Shown one piece after another: positions 18,154-25,910 of a stretch of 64,000 bases of DNA. The stretch is from Arthrobacter sp. FB24. Its GTDB lineage: Bacteria > Actinomycetota > Actinomycetes > Actinomycetales > Micrococcaceae. The notes under the pieces were generated by a model. That model was not told the DNA's origin, did not search any database, and saw only the letters and a program-made list of their open reading frames with translations. The stretch covers positions 1,922,001 to 1,986,000 of the forward strand of contig NC_008541.1 of NCBI RefSeq assembly GCF_000196235.1, written 5' to 3'. Position 1 is the first letter of the stretch. Each line of letters opens with the position of its first letter. A program made the translations under genes and the position numbers.

Positions 18154-18178
18154 CGGGAACGATTCACCGGCTTCACAA

Positions 18179-18718
18179 GTGCTTCAGTCATTGTTCCTGC
18201 TCTCATGGGAAAGATTCGACGCTGACAGGCTTTTCGTGTTAACTGTCCTCCGCCCGTGTTGGGTTGAAGTTAAATGGACCGGAAATACTCAGCGTACTGT
18301 CAAGAACGGTCCCCTGTACGTGGCATCAGCGCAAAACCTTCAACGTCGAAGAACTCTGGTCGTGTTCAGGGAGCTTCGGGATGCCCTTCTGCGCCGGAAC
18401 CGCCTCAGCGGTTCCGGGGTGTGCAGCCGGTGCCTTCCACCGGATCCGTCGATCTTCCAAGCGGTGCTGGAAACCAGCGGGAGCAAGAGCGTGATCCCCA
18501 AGAAGAAGTTAGGGAACGAATCAGCCCTCAAAGGTATCCGGGCCGCCCTGGCCCAAACGGTCCATGGCAGACGCAGGACAAGGCCCGGGTCCGGCGGCAG
18601 CGCCCTGGAGGCGACCGGCTTGGCGTTTTATGCGTTGTCCCGCCGCACGGGCGCACGCATCACCGTTACCAGCATCCTTTCCTACGTGATCCAGGTGCTT
18701 CTCGACGCCTTTCCGTAG
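18179..18718 (+). CDS. doubtful hypothetical ORF
   Basis: A 179-codon open frame divergent from the DUF2254 gene. The N-terminal half looks unlike protein. The C-terminal 90 residues (from SALKGIRAALAQTV to ITVTSILSYVIQVLLDAF) have a helix pattern loosely like a ribbon-helix-helix or ParB-associated tail. No ribosome site of note precedes the start. It could be a remnant of a small DNA-binding protein or chance. Otherwise this 630-base gap holds nothing recognised. Confidence 0.25.
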   Translation: MLQSLFLLSWERFDADRLFVLTVLRPCWVEVKWTGNTQRTVKNGPLYVASAQNLQRRRTLVVFRELRDALLRRNRLSGSGVCSRCLPPDPSIFQAVLETSGSKSVIPKKKLGNESALKGIRAALAQTVHGRRRTRPGSGGSALEATGLAFYALSRRTGARITVTSILSYVIQVLLDAFP

Positions 18719-18786
18719 CCGTCTTTGCAACCGTCAGCGAAGGCAGCACGACTCGGGCAGGAACCAGGGGGAGGCTGGGTGGGAGC

Positions 18787-20109
18787 TTACTGTGCGGGTG
18801 GGCCATGGCGACGTCGGTGGCGCACCACGAACCACTGGGTGATGCTGATCACTGCGCCCACGAAAATAGTGATCAACACGGTAAGTGGATCCGACTGGGA
18901 CTTCACGAGCACGAAGGGCGCCAGCACAGCGGTATCAAGCACGATGGCAGTCCAAGGGATCCAGGCCTTGGCCTCGATTTCACGTCTTAGGTGGCGGATC
19001 ACACCGATGTGGATGACGATGTCCATGGCCAGGTACAGGATCGCGCCGAGGGAAGCGATCCGGGACAGGTCGAAAAACGCGGCCATCACCATGGCCAGAC
19101 CCGCGGTGATGTACAGCGACTGGCGGCCCACCTGCCAGGGCAGTCCGGGAGCCTGCCCCATGTCCCGGAGCATGTCATAGAGCTTAGAGACGGAGAACAG
19201 GCTGGCTACCAAGCCTGAAAGCGTGGCGACCACGGCGATCACCACGGTGAGTATCACACCCCAGGAGCCGAAGGTTGGCACGGCGGCCTCGGCCAGGGCA
19301 TAGTCCCGGGCCCCGACGATCTGGTTGACCGTGAGGCTGCCGGTGACCGCTACGGTGATTAGCAGGTAGAGCGCTGTACACAGGCCGATGGCAATCATGA
19401 TCGACCGCCCGATGTTGCGCTCTGGGTTGCGCAGATCAGCGCCCTGGTTGGTGATCGTGGTGAAGCCCTTGTACGCCAGGATGCACAGCGTGACCCCGGC
19501 CATGTAGCCCAGCCAGCCCTGGTCCGGCGGGGTGCGGTCCGCTGCCGTGAACAGCCGGCCGAGGGACGACACGCCGGCCGCGAGGATGCCGGCGATGGCC
19601 AGCACTGCAATCCCGACGATCTTGATCGCCGCCGTCACCGTGGCGGAGCCCTCTACCCACGGGTTGCCCACCAGGTTGACAAGGGCAGCGGCTGCGATCG
19701 CGGCCACTGCCAGGACCGGCACCCAAACGTTCGATCCCTGCAGACCGAAGGGGCGCAGCAGGTAGGTTGCGAAGGTGCGGCCCAGCAAGGACTCGGCCAA
19801 GACCATGGACACATACATGAACAGCGAGAAGGAACCGGCAACCACTCCGGGTCCGTAGGCTGCCTTTAGCAGCATGGCGATCCCGCCTGAGGACGGGTTC
19901 TTGGCGGAGTAACGGATGTACGAATAGGAACTGAAAGCCACGACTACGGCCCCGGCGAAGAACGCCCAAGGCATCCAGCCCCCGGCCAACTCGGCGACCT
20001 GGCCGACAAGTGCGAATATCCCTGCCCCGATCATTACCCCCGTCCCGAGTGCCACGGACCCGGTCAGTGATAGCTTCTTTCGCTTCTGTGCTGTGGAGTG
20101 CTCATTCAT
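18787..20109 (-). CDS. APC-superfamily amino acid permease
   Basis: A 440-residue transporter with about twelve hydrophobic segments. TGSVALGTGVMIGAGIFALVG near residue 15 is the helix-1 unwound substrate/ion site of APC proteins, and GFTTITNQGADLRNPERNIGRS is the conserved loop after helix 6. The ATG at 20109 (AAAGGAC upstream) is preferred over the in-frame start at 20193. It is likely a proton- or exchange-driven amino acid carrier. Neighbours do not reveal the substrate. Confidence 0.88.
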   Translation of the reverse strand: MNEHSTAQKRKKLSLTGSVALGTGVMIGAGIFALVGQVAELAGGWMPWAFFAGAVVVAFSSYSYIRYSAKNPSSGGIAMLLKAAYGPGVVAGSFSLFMYVSMVLAESLLGRTFATYLLRPFGLQGSNVWVPVLAVAAIAAAALVNLVGNPWVEGSATVTAAIKIVGIAVLAIAGILAAGVSSLGRLFTAADRTPPDQGWLGYMAGVTLCILAYKGFTTITNQGADLRNPERNIGRSIMIAIGLCTALYLLITVAVTGSLTVNQIVGARDYALAEAAVPTFGSWGVILTVVIAVVATLSGLVASLFSVSKLYDMLRDMGQAPGLPWQVGRQSLYITAGLAMVMAAFFDLSRIASLGAILYLAMDIVIHIGVIRHLRREIEAKAWIPWTAIVLDTAVLAPFVLVKSQSDPLTVLITIFVGAVISITQWFVVRHRRRHGPPAQ

Positions 20110-20401
20110 GAAATAGTCCTTTCCGTCGGTCGTGACTGCAACCAAAGTATCCGGTCTCCTCCTGAAGTGCCGTGGGCGGGAGTGACAGGCCAAGTCCGCG
20201 CCTGATCACGGCCCTCAAGCAGCAGCGATGACGAACAAACCGGGCCGCCGGCGATAATGGCTGACCAGGGGGCGAGGTTCATCACAAATCCAAGAATCGA
20301 AAGACGAGCCCAAACGACAAACGGAGCAGGTCAGAGCCAATGGATGTTTTACACCAGCGGTCCCCTCGGCCTCGGGCCACTTTCTGGGTCGTGTTGGACT
20401 T

Positions 20402-20554
20402 TCAGTTTCTCCGAAGGACGCGGTATTTCACGCCGACGATCGATGTGTAGTGCAGGAGAACGACTTCTGACCCATCATCAGGGACGATGATGCCGAGGCC
20501 CTTCTCCGCGTGGAAGCGCAGCACTGCGCCTATTGCATCTGCTTGCCTCCTCAT
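20402..20554 (-). pseudogene. cold-shock protein remnant
   Basis: The last 50 codons of an open frame read GAVLRFHAEKGLGIIVPDDG, then EVVLLHYTSIVG and KYRVL. They align with the CspA pattern of WFN-x-EKGFGFI-x-PDDG, VFVHYSAI and YRSL. The RNP1-like aromatic residues are partly lost and the start is missing, so it is probably a degenerate, non-functional copy. Confidence 0.6.
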
Positions 20555-20647
20555 CGAGTTCTCAGCGCTTTCCCGTAAGTATCCTGCCCTGACCGGGCTG
20601 CGAAGATTTGTGTCCGGGTGTCCGGGTGTCCGACGCCGGCCAGAGAC

Positions 20648-20758
20648 AAGGCTTCCGGTCAGGAGGGAGTTGTTGATCTCGGCGACCATCACTGCGAAGG
20701 TGATGCAGAAAACGATGACGAGTTTTCCCGCGCTGCCAGTTTTTGCAGCTTGTGCTGA
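20648..20758 (-). pseudogene. cation diffusion facilitator remnant (first helix)
   Basis: A stretch reading KLVIVFCITFAVMVAEINNSL, then LTGSL, corresponds to transmembrane helix 1 of CzcD-type CDF exporters, where LTGSLALLADA normally follows. The match stops at LTGSL and unrelated sequence continues, fused in frame to the cold-shock remnant. Confidence 0.6.
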
Positions 20759-20992
20759 GACGAGGTCACCGTAACTAAAATCCAATCGCCATGACCTTAG
20801 TTTCGAGCTACTGGCTGCCCGCCGCTTTAGCGAAGCACGAGGGACGACTCTGGATGCGGCCGCATGGCGTGCGCATCCCCGCCCGACGGCACCCGACAAA
20901 AATGCCTTGCACGTCCGATTATTCGGCTCGGATGCCATTCACCGGCATTGCTGCCAGACCTTGGCCGCGGGCGTTCTTCCCGAATGACAAGG

Positions 20993-21162
20993 TGCGGGCC
21001 CAAGGGCTTCGCCTCCGTCGTCTACGGCCTGATTGTCCTGGAATCCGGGATAGAACTGGCTGATCAGTACTTACATCTGACCGGGCTGGTAGAAGTCATC
21101 TCGATCCTGACGCAATCCTCCACAATGTCGTGATCGCCCGCGGGTTCGACGAACAGCCGTGA
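20993..21162 (+). pseudogene. C-terminal fragment of a CPA1 cation:proton antiporter
   Basis: GPKGFASVVYGLIVLESGIE followed by HLTGLVEVISILTQSST matches the last 60 residues of the intact antiporter at 24008-25189 (GPKGFASVVYGLLVLESSVE). After SST the frame shifts by one and continues as VVIARGFDEQP to a stop at 21160-21162. It is a broken paralogue. Confidence 0.75.
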
Positions 21163-21307
21163 TCCGCCCCCATGAGCACATAGCTCTGCCGGACAAGGTC
21201 TCAGAATGCGTGCGCAGGGGCCAGACCGGCAGCGTGGAGCTCCTCGGGCAAGGTTGCGTCCGACAAGCGGCCGGTGCCAGGAAGCCGGCACGCCTTGGCT
21301 ATATCGC

Positions 21308-21856
21308 CTAGAGGGTTCCGGCGGACGCAAGGATGCTTCGGGCCGCGTTCCACTGGCTGATTCCGCACCCGTCACGAAGGTTGAACGACACGTCGACCGG
21401 CACGTTATCGACAATTCCGGTGACGACGGCCGTCGCCGGACCGCCGTATTGCAGGGTGCAGACCTCATCTTTGCGGCGGGGCGGGGGAGTGAGTACTGCG
21501 GGATTGTTTTTCAAAATCTCGCAGGCCTGAACTGCAAGAGGGTGCTGGCTTTCCTTTGTTGGAGCCCCTTCCTGACAGGTCAGGGTGTAACTTACCGCTG
21601 GTTCCGAGTCGGACGGTTTTACCATGATGGCGAGTTCGGCCTTCCCCGCACCCGGCCCCGGAGGCAGGAATGACGGATGAGGAGCAGGTGCCGGGGCAGT
21701 TGTTTCCACGTCTGTCCACGGGGTCTCCGTCGCCGGGCGGGAGCTGGACGATGTCGTCTCCGAGGTCGTAGGTGTTGTGCTTTCCCCGCCCGCCGTGCAT
21801 GCGCAGAGAGTAAGAACGACTACCAACCCGAACGTGCGAACTCCTGCCTGTGTCAT
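21308..21856 (-). CDS. lipoprotein with subtilisin-inhibitor-like (SSI) domain
   Basis: A 182-residue secreted protein. The ATG at 21856 has a near-perfect AGGAGGT site and is preferred to the longer open frame. A signal sequence ends in LTLCAC, a plausible lipobox, followed by a Ser/Thr-rich linker to about residue 65. The remaining 115 residues carry the SSI pattern: LTC, then HPLAVQACEIL, VCTLQYGGPATAVVTG and the final CG-x-SQWNAARSIL, with two cysteine pairs. SSI proteins inhibit secreted serine proteases, so this may be a cell-anchored inhibitor. No protease gene is adjacent. Confidence 0.75.
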   Translation of the reverse strand: MTQAGVRTFGLVVVLTLCACTAGGESTTPTTSETTSSSSRPATETPWTDVETTAPAPAPHPSFLPPGPGAGKAELAIMVKPSDSEPAVSYTLTCQEGAPTKESQHPLAVQACEILKNNPAVLTPPPRRKDEVCTLQYGGPATAVVTGIVDNVPVDVSFNLRDGCGISQWNAARSILASAGTL

Positions 21857-22235
21857 CGCTGACCTCCTGAGAGGCTCCAACTCTATCGGAGCAGCTCTTT
21901 TCTGCGCGGGGAATTTGAAGCGAAGTGCGCGTGGACTAACCCAGCGATTGGTCGGAAAATGGATCACGACGACGGACCTTGGCTATTGGGTTAGCCCGAG
22001 GCACCCGATGAAAACCCACTGATTTTCGTTGCCGCACGGACCCTGTGCGGGCAATTCCGGGCGTCCACTATGGCCGGAACTCCGGGAAGCGCGGCCTGCG
22101 AATAGCTTCCCGGCCTGCATGGATCACAGCCGCGGTAGTAGGCTTTCGGCCGTGGCCCTCCGGGCAGATAATAAAGGAAATGCTCAGCCTACGCACCTTG
22201 CCGGACGCGGCTCGGGCGCAGCCGGGAGTGAGGAG

Positions 22236-22520
22236 ATGGCGGTGCCGCTGTCGGATGATGAGCGTCGCCGGCTCGAAAAGCTTGAAAGGGATCTGGCTGC
22301 GACGGATCCGGAGCTGGATCTCCAATTGCAGTCCGGATCACCCACAAATGCCGCTGCCCGCACCGTCTATGGCGTCTTGATCATTTTGGCCGGATTCGCG
22401 GTGGTCATCGCGGGAATCATCACGCAGCTGCCGATCCTAGGCGGCACTGGATTTCTAATCATGGTTGGGGGCGCCCACTGGTTCCTGATGGGCTTGCAGT
22501 GGCACCCCGGAGCCAAGTAG
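22236..22520 (+). CDS. DUF3040 membrane protein
   Basis: A 94-residue protein opening with MAVPLSDDERRRLEKLERDL, the hallmark of the actinobacterial DUF3040 family, followed by two hydrophobic helices (about residues 45-65 and 68-88). The ATG at 22236 follows GGGAGTGAGGAG; the longer frame upstream is not supported. Function is unknown, although family members are linked to the envelope. It stands between the SSI-like lipoprotein gene and a LapA-like gene. Confidence 0.85.
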   Translation: MAVPLSDDERRRLEKLERDLAATDPELDLQLQSGSPTNAAARTVYGVLIILAGFAVVIAGIITQLPILGGTGFLIMVGGAHWFLMGLQWHPGAK

Positions 22521-22664
22521 AGCGTCCCTCATGAAGCGAGCATTCGTGATCAGCGCACAGGCTACGGGCACATTTTCGGGCGGCCCTTTTGCCCGCGGGG
22601 ATTCTCTTGGCGGAGTGGCGTTCCGCGTCGGGGACATGGACCCTGTAAGGGGTGTGCTGCGAGT

Positions 22665-22693
22665 CTTGGTACTTGGTACTTGGTACTTGGTAC
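22665..22693. repeat. tandem CTTGGTA repeat, four copies
   Basis: Four exact copies of the 7-mer CTTGGTA occupy 22665-22692, with a partial GGGACGGGAC repeat about 20 bases later. It lies upstream of the LapA-like gene (start 22829), in what should be its promoter region. Confidence 0.8.
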
Positions 22694-22828
22694 TGGCATT
22701 GGTATAGGGACGGGACGGGACAGGGATGGTATCCCAGCCGCGGATGGTTTATGACAGACTCTGCGAGGCACGGTGGACCCCGTGACCTTCGCAAGGCCGA
22801 GGACGTGGGCCAGCTTAAGGAGTACCCT

Positions 22829-23302
22829 ATGAGATATCCGTCCGGCACGAACGGAAGACTCCGGATTCAGGAGGATGAAACCGTGACTGTAGACCCGTCG
22901 CCGAGTCCATCAACCGGCCCGCACCCCGTCTCGCATCCGGTAATAATATCCGTGCCTTCCAAGCCGAAGCGCCCTCCCCGGAAACCCTCTCCGGCCCGGG
23001 CCCGGGACGCGGCAGTGACGCGGGCCGGGATGATTTGGGTCGCCGTCAGTGCCGGACTGGTTCTTCTGGTATTGCTCATTATTTTCATTTTGCAGAACCA
23101 GGATCGTGTGACGGTGCACTACCTTGGCGTCGCAGGAGAGCTTTCTTTGGGCATGGCGCTGTTGATAGCGGCAGTGGCGGGCGGCATCCTGGTCGCCATC
23201 GCCGGAGCGGCCCGCATCCTTCAGCTTAGAAGCCAGCGCCGCCAGCCGCCGGCCCCCAGACCGGGGACCAGCGGACAAACCGGACCTGCCCCTCGGCCGT
23301 GA
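22829..23302 (+). CDS. LapA-like (DUF1049) membrane protein
   Basis: A 157-residue protein. A proline-rich cytoplasmic N-terminal region (residues 1-65) precedes two hydrophobic helices (about 70-92 and 103-125). Between them is FILQNQDRVTVHYLG, the LapA/DUF1049 signature. The C-terminal tail is basic and Pro-rich. ATG at 22829 follows AAGGAGTACCCT. Related proteins in other bacteria act in lipopolysaccharide assembly; in actinobacteria the role is unknown. Confidence 0.8.
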   Translation: MRYPSGTNGRLRIQEDETVTVDPSPSPSTGPHPVSHPVIISVPSKPKRPPRKPSPARARDAAVTRAGMIWVAVSAGLVLLVLLIIFILQNQDRVTVHYLGVAGELSLGMALLIAAVAGGILVAIAGAARILQLRSQRRQPPAPRPGTSGQTGPAPRP

Positions 23303-23508
23303 GAGCCCGCCGCGAACTGCCCTTCATTTGGGTGGTTCTGCCGCGTGCTTTCCGTTCGGGATTCTGCCGATAACGGGCGAGGGGCCAGCGTCGAAGAACC
23401 GGTATTCCGCTGCCGGGACACAAGTGCATAAGCACCAGATTGTGTCCCCACCATGTGCCCATCAGATCGTCAAAGACCGGTGTGAAATACAGACCGTACA
23501 GGCTCACG

Positions 23509-23988
23509 ATGAACAGGCCAAAAGTCCCCGATGACCAGTCACAGCGCATTCACGATTGTGTGGGGTTTGACGGTTCCGAACATGCTCAAACAGCACTGGA
23601 CTGGGCCGTGGGGGAGGCCGGACAGCGCGACGGTCAACTCCGCCTGATCACAGCCTGGAACAAAGCGCCGATGGCCTGGTATCCGGCTGTCCTCGAAACG
23701 GCGGCCGGTGAAATCGCCGCCGAAGAGTCCCCGGAGCAGATCGCAGGCACGATTCAGGCTGAGGCGCTGAAGTCCGCTGCAGGCGAGGGCGTGACCGCCA
23801 CGGGAAAGGTCGTTGAGAATGAGTCACCGGCATCAGCAATACTCGACGCTGCCGAGGACGCGGATCCTGTGGTCGTTGGCTCCCGAGGGCATGGGGGATT
23901 TCCCGGTTTGCACCTGGGCTCGGTCACCACCCAGGTCATCAACCACGCACCATGTCCCGTCCTGGTGGTCCGACCCAAGGCCACTTGA
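23509..23988 (+). CDS. universal stress protein (UspA family)
   Basis: A single UspA domain of about 159 residues. It has VGFDGSEHAQTALDWAVGEA near the N-terminus and the nucleotide motif GSRGHGGFPGLHLGSVT near residue 125 (G-2x-G-9x-GS), so it probably binds ATP. The first core strand reads HDCVGFDGS instead of the usual IVVGVDGS, a mild divergence. The start at 23509 is uncertain because no strong ribosome site is seen. It is convergent with the antiporter gene. Confidence 0.8.
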   Translation: MNRPKVPDDQSQRIHDCVGFDGSEHAQTALDWAVGEAGQRDGQLRLITAWNKAPMAWYPAVLETAAGEIAAEESPEQIAGTIQAEALKSAAGEGVTATGKVVENESPASAILDAAEDADPVVVGSRGHGGFPGLHLGSVTTQVINHAPCPVLVVRPKAT

Positions 23989-24007
23989 GTTGTGAACCCC
24001 CGGCCGT

Positions 24008-25189
24008 CTACTGCGGTGTCGGGGGAGGGCGGCTGTCGAATTGCCGGGCGACAAGGACGTCTGTCGAGGAGTGGGCAAGGATCGACAGCACAATCACCAG
24101 TGCCACGAGGTGAAAGAGCTCATCGGAGCGTTCCACGCTTGATTCGAGAACGAGGAGCCCGTAGACAACAGAGGCGAATCCTTTCGGGCCGAACCACATG
24201 GCTGCCAGCTGTTCCTTGGCGGGCAGCCGTGTGCCGAGGAAGGAAACCAGCAGAGCCAGCGGGCGGGCCACGACAATAGCCAGGACTGCAAAGATCCACC
24301 CTGTCCAGGCAATCTCACCGAAGAGGAACGTTGGCGTGATCAGCGCGCCAAACACCAGGATGGCCGCCAGCTTCAGCAGTTCGGAGACCAGTTCACCGAA
24401 CTGCTCGAATTCCTCCCGGAAGCCTGGTCCCGCGGTAGCGACCGTGATGCCGGCCGAGAACGCCGCGAGGAAGAGGTTGGCCCCTGTCACCAGGCAGATG
24501 GCAAGCACCAGCAACCCAATGGAAACCGCCACCAGCGGTTGCAGCCCCTTCGTCGCCATCAAGAACGGAAGCCGCTCCAACCAGATGACTGCCAGTGGGA
24601 CCAGGACACCAACAAGCAGGCCCAGAGCGATTTCTTCGGCCAGAACCCAGGTGCTGACGTCCGTTCCGCCACCAAGGGCCAGCAGCACGAGAACCACGGG
24701 AAGGGCGAGCCCGTCATTGAGCCCTGACTCGACGTTGAGGAGATGGCGTAAGCGTCCCGGCACTTCCTTGCGCCCCACAATGGCGGCCGCAAACACCGGA
24801 TCGGTCGGCGCGAGCACCGCACCGAGCAAGAAACACTGAAGCCAGGGGAGCCCGGTCAGGTAACGGGCCAGCAGGGCGGTGGCAAGAAGTGTCAGCGGCA
24901 GCCCGAGCAGAAGCGCCCGGCCTGGCAGGCGCCACGCCCTCCGAAGGTCGGATAGCCCCACTTTCATGCCGTCCGTGTACAGGACCGAGAACAGAGCCAG
25001 CTGGGCCAGAACCCCGACGACAGGACTGCCGGGTGTTATGGGGACAACGCCGAGTACACCCTGGCCCAGGACAAAGCCGCCGAGCAGAAACAACACCGCG
25101 GTGGACAGAACCGTCCGGCTGGCACGTTCGGAGATAAGGACACCCAAGAGGAGCAGCACCGCAAAAGCGAGCGTAAGCATCGGTACCAT
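24008..25189 (-). CDS. CPA1-family cation:proton antiporter (NhaP-like)
   Basis: A 393-residue membrane protein with about eleven to twelve helices. Key motifs are LAPTDPVFAAAIVG near residue 127 and NVESGLNDGLALP near residue 150, the paired acidic ion site of Na+(K+)/H+ antiporters. It lacks the long cytoplasmic tail of many CPA1 members. A C-terminal fragment of a paralogue lies at 20993-21162. Two UspA genes flank it, suggesting a pH or salt stress island. Confidence 0.88.
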   Translation of the reverse strand: MVPMLTLAFAVLLLLGVLISERASRTVLSTAVLFLLGGFVLGQGVLGVVPITPGSPVVGVLAQLALFSVLYTDGMKVGLSDLRRAWRLPGRALLLGLPLTLLATALLARYLTGLPWLQCFLLGAVLAPTDPVFAAAIVGRKEVPGRLRHLLNVESGLNDGLALPVVLVLLALGGGTDVSTWVLAEEIALGLLVGVLVPLAVIWLERLPFLMATKGLQPLVAVSIGLLVLAICLVTGANLFLAAFSAGITVATAGPGFREEFEQFGELVSELLKLAAILVFGALITPTFLFGEIAWTGWIFAVLAIVVARPLALLVSFLGTRLPAKEQLAAMWFGPKGFASVVYGLLVLESSVERSDELFHLVALVIVLSILAHSSTDVLVARQFDSRPPPTPQ

Positions 25190-25252
25190 CCGCTTCCCCC
25201 ATGTACTCGCGTGCGTCAGAATTCAGGAGCTGAACTGCCCTGGCGCCAGGAA

Positions 25253-25687
25253 TCAGGCGCGGTTTCCGGGCCGGACGATCAGGACGGGGCAGGAGGCATG
25301 GTGGGCGACGTGGCTGGAGACTGAACCGAGTAGAAGCCCGGCGAATCCTCCGTGTCCCCGGGATCCCACGATGAGCAGGTCCGCGTCTTTGGCGGCGTCC
25401 ATCAGTGCGGTGGCGGGGGCATCCCGAACGAGCATTCCCGTGATGTCCGTGCCTTCAGCAGCGACGGCTGCCAGCGCGTCGGACTGGAGGCGTTCAGCGG
25501 CATGAAAGGAGTCGTTACTGCCGCTGTCTTCTACGGTTGATGGCACAGGAGGATAGTGCCAGGCCGTGATGACGCGGACCTTTCCGCCGCGCAGCTTTGC
25601 TTCGTCCACGGCCCACTGCAAGGCGGCCAGCGACGGCTCGGAACCGTCGACGCCCACCACGATCAGGAACCTGCTGGTAGCGTCCAT
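25253..25687 (-). CDS. universal stress protein (UspA family)
   Basis: A 144-residue UspA domain that begins FLIVVGVDGSEPSLAALQWAV and has the ATP-binding motif GSRGHGGFAGLLLGSVS near residue 115. It is more canonical than the paralogue at 23509. It lies 63 bases upstream of the antiporter gene on the same strand and may be co-expressed with it. Confidence 0.9.
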   Translation of the reverse strand: MDATSRFLIVVGVDGSEPSLAALQWAVDEAKLRGGKVRVITAWHYPPVPSTVEDSGSNDSFHAAERLQSDALAAVAAEGTDITGMLVRDAPATALMDAAKDADLLIVGSRGHGGFAGLLLGSVSSHVAHHASCPVLIVRPGNRA

Positions 25688-25910
25688 TGTTCTGTCCTTT
25701 CACGCGCCGCCTCGGCCCTGAGCATAGCCAGTCTGTGCCCGTCATGGGCGTCCGGTCAAGGACGCGCGCTGACTCAAAGACGCCCGCGTAGCAGGATTCA
25801 AGAAATCATTTAGGAATGCCCGCGTGGGGGTGTGTCCGCCGGCCCGGCACTCTGAGCCATGGAGCTTTCGAGGAGTCAGAGTCAAGACTGTGCGTCATCC
25901 TCCCGGGGAG

